Shown: positions 1-10,400 of the stretch, piece by piece | How positions within the stretch are numbered: position 1 is the stretch's first letter | Layout of the letters: every line of letters begins with the position of its first letter | NCBI RefSeq assembly: GCF_001949145.1 | Contig: NW_019091721.1 | Location: 4,196 to 32,017 of the forward strand | Reading direction: 5' to 3' | Length of the DNA: 27,822 bases | Origin: Acanthaster planci | Lineage: Eukaryota > Echinodermata > Asteroidea > Valvatida > Acanthasteridae | The notes under the pieces: model-generated | Seen by the model: only the letters and a program-made list of their open reading frames with translations | What the model was told of the DNA's origin: nothing | The model's database searches: none | Translations under genes and position numbers: made by a program

Positions 1-173
1 GTTAGTATGGGCCCGAGTTGGCGTGGGTCCGAGTTGGTCCTGGGTCCGAGTTGGCATGGGTCCGAGTTGGAATGGGTCCGAGTTGGTTTGGGTCCGAGTT
101 GGTCCTGGGTCCGAGTTGGTCCTGGATCCGAGTTGGCATGGGTCCGAGTTGGAATGGGTCCGAGTTGACGTGA
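1..173. repeat. Minisatellite, 16-17 bp unit
   Basis: About ten head-to-tail copies of a unit close to TGGGTCCGAGTTGGNN, differing mainly in the two or three bases after GAGTTGG (CG, TCC, CA, AA, TTT). The array reaches the window edge, so its true length is unknown. The open frame through it is repeat-derived and not a gene. Confidence 0.93.
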
Positions 174-640
174 CCCCAATACGCGTCAACACATTGATAC
201 TAACGTCAACACACCGTCAACACTTACAAAATGCATTGAAAACAGAAAACAGACGTATCGAACTGTAATGTATACGCTTAGGAATAATTTCTTTATAATC
301 GAGTTTACTTTTTATTACATTTCAATGGAGTTTTTCATGTGAAAAAGTTGTCCCTGAGCAGCGCCGCCGCTGCCTTGTCACTAGCCCTGCTAGTGTGGCA
401 CGGATCACTCCCAATTTATCCTTAGCCACACATCCGTCTACGCAATTTCGTGTCGGCGTATCAAACATTCCGGCGCACCCACTTATCGTGGGCGCAGTTT
501 CTTTTGCACACAAACATGATTCTTGACCTTTCCGCTTTCTAAAAACCATTTATTGAATGATTTCACTCACGTTGTTCAGGTATTTTCCAGTCTTTTTGCC
601 TTTATCCATTCAATCTAACGGGCTCGCTCTCTCAGTCGCC

Positions 641-833
641 ATCTTTAAAATAAGGTCGTTGAGCATTACGTCACTTGACCCCTCATCGTCTCGACGGCTG
701 TTCCATGGCAAGACATATGTACCAATGGGCTCTTCCAAAACTTTGGCAGCAGTTTAGTTATCTTGACATGGAACAGCCGTCGAGACGATGAGTGGTCAAG
801 TGACGTAATGCTCAACGACCTTATTTTAAAGAT
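641..833. mobile_element. Foldback (MITE-like) element with about 70 bp inverted arms
   Basis: The arm at 641-712 and the arm at 762-833 are near-perfect reverse complements, around a spacer of about 49 bp. Both carry the string ATCTTTAAAATAAGGTCGTT or its complement. Outside the arms the similarity continues weakly (CTCTCAGTC against GAGAGTGAG). There is no coding capacity and no clear target-site duplication. It is probably a non-autonomous DNA transposon that folds into a long hairpin. Confidence 0.85.
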
Positions 834-1201
834 GAGAGTGAGCAGCCGTGAGATCAGTGATTGATAAAAAGTTCAGATAAGAAAGTAGGCAATTTGGAAT
901 TAATGCAAACTGAGCTCTTCAGTGCTACAGTTATATTGGGAATGGTGAGTGCAGGACTGTCACATGAAAAGTACCCGGAGTGTTTTACCGCATGATTTTG
1001 ATGTGTCAACTTGGGAGAGTGAAATGTTCAGTACTTCAACTTTCCAGATCTTTCAATAACTCGGTGGTACATGTAGTTAAGGAGGATTGAGTAAGGTTAC
1101 AGATAAACACAGCACAAAAGCTAAGAGGGAACTTTCCCAGTTACCGTGATGTTCTGTGGCTTTTCACCTGAAGACCCCCTTGTTTTCTTTTTTTGCTGCA
1201 G

Positions 1202-1411
1202 GTCGACGATTTAAAGGCAAAGGGGAACGCCGCCCTCCAGTCGGGGGACTCCAAGAAGGCCGTCGACCTCTACTCTCAGGCAATCAAGCTCGATCCAACC
1301 AACCATGTGCTGTACAGCAACCGGTCCGCTGCCTACGCCAAGATGGGAGAGTACGAAAAGGCACTTAAAGATGGCTGCAAGACGGTAGAGGTCAAGCCCG
1401 ACTGGGGGAAG
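1202..1411 (+). CDS. STIP1: STIP1 coding exon 2 (TPR1, first two helical repeats)
   Basis: The acceptor is a T-rich tract ending TGCAG; the donor is AAG|GTGAGT. The exon is 70 codons, phase 0 at both ends. It carries the LKAKGN and LYSNRSAAY clamp motifs of TPR1 and ends in PDWGK. The reading frame stays open to the left through the acceptor, but the codons before 1202 look intronic and the intron position matches that of vertebrate STIP1. Confidence 0.95.
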
Positions 1412-4400
1412 GTGAGTGTAGATCAGAGTGTAGTTATTTGGTACGGCCTATGNAGAAATGAGCCAGTGCGGTACTCCAACAGGGCATGCCCAGACTGAAG
1501 TGCATCCGAGGTCATTCTGGAATAGTAATCATACCTCATTACGTGCATGAGATCGGTCGTATCAGTGCACCAGTAGACCCACCCACACACTCGCTTTGTT
1601 CTCGAGTGACCTTGCCTTTTTGAAATGTTGAACTGGCTCATTATGCATACTGCAGCCTTTAATTGATACTCCTCGTCACCTGACCCCCTTCTCTCTGGCA
1701 TATCTTAGCCCTTACGCTAAAGGTGTGGTCGAAGCCCTATTACTTGGAACTTGCCCAAGTCCTGCAAAATCCACTCTACGCACGAATGTAATGTCAGGTC
1801 AAGTAATTGACTCTGGTCCACCTTCTGATATCATGTAAGGCATTTAGAACCTGGTAGATTTGGAAAGATTGAGGTGGGTTAGATTCTCAAAGAAGCCTTC
1901 TGCATGGAGCCTTTTGATGGTTGGTACTTAAATGAAAACTTTTCAAGAAATTTATTGCAAAATCATAATTCATGTGTGTTCATGCTTGCAATTTCAAGAA
2001 TTTGCTTAATGTATTGCAGTTTTTTTTTCATTTCTGCAGGGTTACTCTCGCAAAGCAGCAGCTCTGTCTTTCTTGAATCGGTACGCTGAAGCCGAGGTCA
2101 CTTACAAGGAGGGCCTTGAACAGGATCCTAATAACCAACAGCTTAAAGACGGCCTCACAGAATGCAGGAAGAACCTTACAGGTGCAAATGACGTACAGGC
2201 TGGGTCTGTCCCAAGCTTAAAATTTCTAGAAGCACTTTTAAGTGGGAACCAGTCATCTCTGTTGAATGTGAATCCCCGTTAATGTAGCCTCTCGTAGAGA
2301 GGTGTTAGAATGTGAGCTGCCCATAGACCAAAGTATGAAATGCTGTCAGCAGAGAAGCATTCTTAGTGCTTTCGCTCTAACCTTTGCACTAGGACAAAAT
2401 GCCTCAAAATCTGAATGTGTGCAATATGCCTGTTGCAGAGCAAGGCCTGTCAGTGGGCTGAATTTGGAACTGAGCATTGAAGCCACAGAAACTGTCTCAT
2501 TTTAATGGCATAAAAATGTCATTTAAGTGAAAGCTTCCTTCTTACATTGGAACTGTACTCTTAGCTTTTGCCACCTCGGTGCAGTTTTGGACAAGTCAAG
2601 TTTATATGTGTCATTGCCATCCTCTGAAGGATTTTGGAGGATGTGATATTCCTTACCAGCAAAGGCTCAAAATGGAATGAATAGAAGGGTGTCATTTGCA
2701 TAAGGTTAGGGATTGGCATTGGAGTGTGTTGCTGATCTCCACAGCAGCGGCGCTTCTATTGCTAAGTATGGGGCAGAAATGACAAAATGAAAATGAATTT
2801 ATTTGTAACCAGTCTGAAAAGTCCCCACTCACGATTTGTCTTTCTTCCCAACAGGACCAGCCGGCAGCCAGCCCTTGAGCAATCCCTTTGCTGGGCCCGG
2901 AGTGATCGAGAAGATACGTGCAGATCCTAGGACCAGAGACTTCATGAAGGATTCGTCTTACATGGCTTTACTCAAGAGGCTGCAGACAGACCCCAGTGCC
3001 CTGAGCAGGTTAGATGCCCTGCAATTCCCCTCCTCCCAATACCGTTTCTTAGGGATGACATGGTTTTAATTTTCACTGTACCCAGTTACGCAACTCGGTA
3101 ATGTAATCTTTGGAATGGGACGCAGTGCAGAGTTTGCACATTAGCCAGTAGACACTTGTAACTGGTAGGGCGTTCCTGCGGAAAATGTGGTCACGTACGG
3201 ACCAGCTTGAGTTCAAATTTTCATCAGAACCATTTTGTTTTCCAGTTGCCTAAATGATCCACGCATGCTCACCACCTTGAGCGTACTGATGGGTGTCGAT
3301 CTCCAAATGGCCGGAGAGGACACTCCATCAGCAGCACGGCAGGCTGGTGCGGAGGCTAAGAAGGCCAGCCAGTCAGCAGCAGCGTCTGCCAGTAAACCAA
3401 AGGAGCAGCCGAAGGAGGAGCCAATGGAGATAGACCCTGACAAAGCTAAGGTCCGTCTCACTTTTTGTTGTGGCTTTGCTGATCAATATAAATTATGTTT
3501 CATCATTGGACAATATTCTTGAAAAGGGAGGCCCCTGATTTTTAGCACTGTCTATCCTACATACAGGTATAGACACAATTTTGGATTTGGAATGATAAAA
3601 TAGGGAACATTATGACACAGATTGTGTCTATACCCGTATGTAGGATAGACAGTGCTAAAATCAGTGTTGGCAAGAACTTAAAATGTTAACTTGGTTTATT
3701 GTCACTTTACTCAAATGGAACGTGTGTGATACTTTGATGGACTACACAAGGTGCCAACGACACAAAACTGGTCGTAGAAAGCTGAGAATTATTGCCTCCA
3801 TTCTGAATCTGAGTGAGAGACTTGAGATGGAATTGCTAACAGCCATCCTGCGGTCATTTTTTTCAGTGAAGCAGCAAAAACAAAGATTTATACTTCTTAC
3901 AGTTGGAATGTTGTACTCAGTAGCTTTCCAATCTTTTGCTGCTGATATTTGTTCAGGAGTTCGAGATAAGAGTTCTCTCTGGCATAAAGGTAGATTTGAA
4001 AATCAGTTTTGGGCGCTAATAACTAATTCAGCAACTTACTGTTGGGGATTTGCTCTCTCTTGACTCGTGCTTAGGCCATGGAGCTGAAGGAGGCGGGAAA
4101 TGCCGCCTACAAAAAGAAGGATCTGGATAAAGCCATTGAGTTGTACACCCAGGCCATCGACTTGGATCCAATCAACATTTCATTCCTCACCAACAGGGCA
4201 GGTCAGTGGGAAGCTGGGTTAGTTACATGTGCATCATAATAAATGATATCTACTGACCTTGTCCACCAAGATGTTAACCCCAATGGCCAAGGCCCTTCTG
4301 GTTATAAAGATGCATCCTCCATCTCTGAAAAATCCTCTAACTGCCTCTGCGGAAAAAATTGGATACACCCTCAATCCTTCAAGACTTCCCTCATTTCTTG

Positions 4401-7400
4401 AATATGTTCCATGGAAGGATGGCCACTGCCTCAGTCTTTCAGAATCTTCTGGCATTTCCTGTCATCGTGTTGAGGCAATGCGAATGGTATCCTGGAGCAG
4501 ATGGAGGATTTGAAGCATAATCTTGATTTCAATTTATGCACTGCTGAGCAAACAACACAATGCCTAGCCCCAGACCTTGACACAGTGCACCTTCCACAAT
4601 CTGATACATGTATCAGTCATACTTTGGCCATACAGCCTTAATCCTCCAGAATCCTTTAAAGCCGTGCAGATGATTTTGGAGGACTCAGGATGGTAGGGTT
4701 AAGCAGACCTACATGTAGATTTGTCTTTACTGACTAGACCTACACAGTTTTTTGAGGACTAACTATCTATGGTGGTGTACGTTTGTCAAATAGATACTAT
4801 AGAATTCTCTGTTTCCCTTTTTTCAGTTTATTTTATGACTGTCTTGTGTCATACCCTTGAGGCACCCTTTGTACAAAGAATCTCTTTTCAGCAAGCTTGC
4901 CTTTTAGTCTGTGGCCTTGAATGCAAATAGGTTCTACCTGTTTTTTTGTCAAAGGTGCATTGATTTAAGTATTAATGCAAGCATAGGTTAGTTTTTGTGG
5001 CCGATATTTTCAAGCATTTTCAGCTACTTACAAAGAATGGGAGCAAAACTTGCCAAGTGAAAATTACTCGCAGCTTATTCCATTGTGAGACAAAGTGGAC
5101 TTTTCCTTTTGGTAGCCGCTCATTTCGAGAAGGGAGACTTCGATTCCTGTCGGGAGGACTGCCTGAAAGCAGTGGACATCGGCAGAGAGAACAGGGGAGA
5201 TTACAAAATCATCGCAAAGTGAGTCGGGCGGTACTGATCCTCGGTGATTCTCCTAATCAGTCAAACTTGGGACAGTGGTCATAGGGGATGGTTGAGATAG
5301 GGATTTATGATGCCATGCAAATATCTGGGCATTACTTGTGGATGGTCAATAAATGAAGAGTTTTTGTCTGATGTCTATACCAGCACTTGTAGCGAAATCA
5401 AGGTATTGTATGAAGTATTGAAGGGAATATGTCACGCACACAATTAGTGAGTAAGGCATTAGCACGAGAACCAGCGCGTGAACCAACACGCGCGCGTACT
5501 CCATTCGTTTGCACTGCACTTTCTGGTTCACAGTGACGTCACACCTCGGTACTCTATTGTTCAGGAGAATAACTTGTTCCTGTCTTTGTCTTGCAGAGCT
5601 TACTGTCGTGTTGCAACGTCTTATGCCAAGGAGCAAAATTACCAGGAGGCGCTGTCCTACTTTGATAGATCTCTGGCCGAACATCGAACCCCAGACACAC
5701 TCAAAAAGAAACAAGAGGTACAAGTTCGTTCAATTTGAAATGTGACTTTTTTTTGTATTGGGGCGATTGTCTACCTGTCACTGCTGGATCTATCACATAG
5801 TGCCGGCAACTCGTACATTAGGTTTGCACTTTCAAGTACTGAACCTCAACCCTCCCAGAGCTTTCGAAATCTATCAGGTGTTGGGAGGGTATTGCAGGAT
5901 CGAAAAAGGTACAACCCATCCGCTGTTATTAGTTGGGCTTGATATCACTTGAAAGTGAAAAGTCCAATTTACATATGCTATTGAGTCCCTGCAGAGAGGT
6001 AGATTTTGATGGATTTGGGAAGTTTTCTAGCAAATTAAAAAGATTGAAGGAGTTACAGTTAATATTGTGTTCACATGCTAGTAATGCACCCTAATGCATG
6101 AAACTATAGGGAAATGGCATGCAATTGCCCCCTCAGCTGGTAATTTTTTGCACCTCGTTTTATCTGAGCAAGGTTTGTCAAAGCAGTCCTCTGCACTTAT
6201 CAAGTAAAATCATGGCAAAGAAGGACCTAGTCTTAGCACGCATAATTGCAGCGTAATCAGAACTGGTGTTAAGTTATTCAGCTCAGCCCAACGGTGCTAG
6301 AGTTTAGTTAATCATCTTAACTTGGCCGTAGGGTTCCTGAATCAATGTCGCCCACGGGTTCTGCTCCTGTGTGGAGAGAAACAAGCATTGTCAATTGCCT
6401 TGGCAAGAGCATTCTGTCTTGAAGCAGAAGAACCGTCCTTTGTCCTTGTCACACCACTGCCAGCACAAAAATGACACCCTCCTTCCTTGTCAAATTGACG
6501 TTCTTCACGTGTATTACTGTTGTGTGTAGGTCTTAAAAGAGAAGAAAGAGGCAGAAAAATTAGCCTACATTGACCCTGAGAAGTCCCTGGAAGAGAAGGA
6601 ACTGGGAAATGCGTGCTTCCAAAAAGGTAGGTACCTTTGTGTTCGATAAGGGCAGGCGTTATGCCATTCCGCAGTGATCTTTCATTTTTCCAAACTGGAA
6701 GAGTATTGGTCACTTCTATGGACCACATGCTTTTAATTGTATCTTTTAATTTGAAATCAAGAAAGAATTTGGGAATCAAGAAACCTTGATACAAAATAAG
6801 GATATAAATTCCCACAATGCTCTCCTGCCAAAAAAGGCAAAAAATATTCCTCCCAGACCTTATTCCCCATAGAGCCAAATTTAGGAGCGTTATCCCTAAC
6901 CGCCTACTGATTCCCTGGGACTTTCCCGCTCAGTCCAACACAACCCAACAGTTGCAGTTGCAGGTGATAGTAACTTACAGAATGATTTGCCTGCTCAATC
7001 CAACAGAATCCAACTGGGCCCTATAATTCAACCCAACAGTTGCAGTTGCAGGTGATAGTAACTTGCCGAACGATTTGCCTGCTCAATCCAACAGAAACCA
7101 ACTGTGCCTTATAATTCTGATGCCTGCTGAATCTAACAAAATCTAAAACATGTCAACTGTTCACGGTCATCGGTTGTCTGCTCATTCAAACCGGTGCCCA
7201 GCAAAGTTTATCGTTACTGTAACATGTTTAACTGCCACATCCAACAGATTTCAACAGAGACATGCTCAAGGAGTAAATTGGGTCCAGTTAGATACAGCAT
7301 GGGGAGGGTGTCTTTGCTGAACAAGTCTTTGTTTTTGTGTCGCCTGCTCAGGAGAGTTTGCCACAGCCGTCACGCATTACACAGAGGCCATTAAGCGTAA

Positions 7401-10400
7401 CCCGGACGATGCCAAGCTGTACAGCAACAGAGCAGCGGCATATACCAAGTTAGCTGAGTTTGGGCTTGGCCTGACAGACTGCGAACAGTGCATCAAGATG
7501 GACCCGACATTCTGTAAGTCCAGTCAGCTTAAGGTAGACCTATGTAACGAGCTTGAACCGTTAATTTTGGTTTTTTGTAAACAGCGTTTTTTTGGTCGGG
7601 GCCCTGAGTTTGTGCTTGATGAAATTGCAGAAGTTGCACAAAGCATTTCTGTAAGGGCACCTTTTTTAATACTGTGGTTCTCGTATCTTTTTTGACTTGA
7701 GGTAGGGTCGATCAAAAAAAAGTATAATTCCTAACCCAAAAAATTCGACACTATGGCCATATAGATGACTGAATAAACCAGGCAAAGTGCACAATGCATG
7801 CTTGCCACTTGTTTTTATGTTGAGTACACCTTGAGTGGTCTTAGTAGCTGAGTTACAGAGAAGTGTTTTTATTAATGCAGACTGCAGAGCAACATTATTC
7901 TTGAAACTCATGGAACTACTAAAACTGGTTGCAAATGTAGTTTCATAAAAACGTTTGAAATAAAACAAATTGAACAAAGTGTGGAACAAGGGGTACGAGT
8001 CCTCTGGAACCAAATGCCGTCATAAAAATAGTTTAAATATAAGTACAAAATGGAAAAAAAATGACAAACGTGACAGCAGCGGAGGCCGCCATGACACGAT
8101 GAACAAAGGGCGGCAGCATAACTGGGTTTATTGTAGTCTCAATCTACTGTGTACTAACAAGTCTGTAAGGCAGTGTGTAGGGGGTTTGTGTGTATTTTTC
8201 CATAATCAGTATCAATAGTTGCGTTGTTCACACAAAAATTGATTCATAGGAAAAACTGTAGACTTTTTGGGTGTCACATTAAGTAAGATTTACATAGTGT
8301 ACATGTACCAGTATATTTTTACCCACATAGGCACCCTGAAAGATCCCATAGTTGACTAAAAAACAAGTCTATTTTTAATAAATGCTGCTCCGGTACCAAG
8401 TCGCTAGCGACGTGGAAACATTCCTTGTTCGTGTAAGTGTCAGGACACTGTAGTGTACGGCATTCCGTGTGCAGTGTGCACATTTGCTATAGTGCTCTGT
8501 TTATGTATGTAGTGCATTGGATGTGGTACGTTACCGCTTGTTCTGCAGTTGATGCTGTAGGGCCTACCTTGGATTTCAACTGTCGCTGCGTTGCTGCGTA
8601 CAAGCACCCCAAAGCTCCGCTATGCCGTGCGTACTATGAGATTTGGTACCCAGACACAAGTGTATTTTACAGTTTATTTTTGTATGCATTTTCCCTTGTG
8701 TGTAAAGGTGCCCTGCTGCATGCACAGTTATATGCACATATACATAACGATGCAAACAATCATTGTAACTGTATATTTTGTACCACTTTTTATAAGCTTT
8801 TGTGAGGAGAACAACTCAAATCAAAGGTACATTTTCTGACTACTTAGACACAAAAAATGGACACTTTTATTTAAGAAAAAAGTACCTGTCCATCAAGCAA
8901 TATGTCCTTAATTATTACTTTCCCGAACTGAAAGAAGAATTTGTCCCGGGCAATCGGAAAAGCGCGAATGTCGAGGCCAGTCATGGACATTGTTTTTCCT
9001 CCTGCCACTATTCTCTGGTCGTCTACTGCGCATTAACAGCCTTACATCCTGAGTTAGAATGGGTCCTCAGACACCAGAGAGAAATCTTTTTATTTTGTAC
9101 TCTTTTAGAGGGGAGGGGGGCTGGAAAAAAGTACGCTTTGTACGCTTGTGAAAACGATGACAAAAAATGGATGACCCCTTAGCACCGTATATTTTTATAT
9201 GTCTTTCTTCAACATTAACTTGTACGCGATTTTGAAACGATGTTTTTCTTTTTTCGTTACAGTGAAGGGCTACCTGCGAAAAGGTCACATTTTGTATGGG
9301 ATGAAAAGATTCAGTGAAGCCAAAACGGCATTCCAAAAAGCTTCAGATCTCGACCCAGCCAATGCTGTAAGTAGACAATTCAACATGTAGAAGCGTTAAC
9401 CCCTTAACACTTGTAGACGGCTACAGCCACAGCTGCGTCTCTGTGTGAGGATTAATGCATACCCCACATACATGTCCATTCTATTCATCATGCACCTACG
9501 GTTTCAATGTGGGCCTGCTGCTGGACAGGGCTTTGCATTCTGGCCATACTGCAGCCCAGCAGTTGCGGTCAAAAGAATACCAGCGTTAAGGGGTTAACAA
9601 GTTTATGCCAGAAGACATATTAACCCACTATTTTCAGTTACATTATTATGATAGGAGTGTAAACGGAACCTGGTATAGGAAATGACAGGCGAAGCCATCA
9701 CCATTTAACCATAAAAAAAGGTGAAACCAGGGTTCGACCCTAGAACCGCTGCGGTCTAGTGAAAGCCCTCATCTGGGTAGTCTGTTGGTCTAGTAAAACA
9801 ATATTCTGAAATAAGCGGCGAAATAGTTGATTGTGATGCGCGCCCTCTAGGTGCTGCCGGTTTCTGAACCAAATAAAATACGACCTTTTGCATCCAAGAC
9901 TAGTTGGGTCCCTGACTCCAGCCCAGCAGATGTAATGCTGAAGTCTATGAATGCAGCTGCAGTAAATCATCTGAAAATTCTGTTCCGCATCGCTCATGGG
10001 CAGATGGGCACCGTCGCAAACTGTGAGCTGTTTACTGTACTACCATATATGGCCAGTCTCGACAAGGCTATGACTTGACGTTGGTTCTGCGTACAAGATC
10101 TAAATCTGCACGTGCTTTCATGCAGTGCATCATAGAGGTACATGTACATGTAAGTTCATGAATATGCATCCCACACATATGACGTGCCGAATGTGTATGG
10201 TATTTATAGCACATTACATGTGCTATAAATATGCAATATTGGTTTTTCTGATTGGTCATTGGTACTTGTTACACCAACGATGTTGCGGTTGTGACTTCAT
10301 GTTTGGTTCGCGCGCTGCAGGTACTGGACACAGTCAAGACCGAACATGCACAATACATACATGTACATATATGTACTTTGTATGTACATTTCGCCGGGCG

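Larger units (their letters stand above)
1..1201 (+). other. Upstream region / intron 1 of STIP1
   Basis: No recognisable coding exon. It holds the minisatellite at 1-173, a foldback element at 641-833 and ordinary sequence between. The first STIP1 coding exon should be only one to a few codons and phase 0, so it could be hidden here. Two start-plus-donor strings fit: ATG|GTGAGT at 942-950 and ATGAGA|GTGAGC at 832-843 (inside the foldback element). I cannot choose between these and an exon beyond the left edge. I see no convincing TATA box or heat-shock element. Confidence 0.5.

Noticed and set aside
23-268. 81-codon open frame at the left edge
   Set aside because: It is the minisatellite read as protein, with no independent support.
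322-549. 75-codon - strand open frame with several Cys residues
   Set aside because: No recognisable zinc-finger or transposase motif, and no splice or start context that I can support.
768-776. ATGGAACAG, which would encode the first three residues of human STIP1
   Set aside because: It is followed by CCGTC, not a GT donor, and sits inside the right arm of the foldback element, so the match is a coincidence.
1934-1950. Heat-shock-element-like GAA/TTC/GAA string
   Set aside because: The spacing of the first two blocks is wrong and the site is in intron 2, not in a promoter.
3683-4063. 126-codon open frame in STIP1 intron 5
   Set aside because: No recognisable motif, lies wholly within an intron, and is an expected length by chance in AT-rich DNA.
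6342-6878. 178-codon - strand open frame
   Set aside because: Runs antisense across STIP1 exon 9 and has no family resemblance; treated as a shadow frame.
9067-9336. 89-codon - strand open frame over STIP1 exon 11
   Set aside because: Antisense shadow of the exon at 9263-9366.
9728-9745. GGGTTCGACCCT resembling a tRNA T-arm
   Set aside because: A palindrome that contains TTCGA but has no matching T-stem, acceptor stem or box A at tRNA distances.
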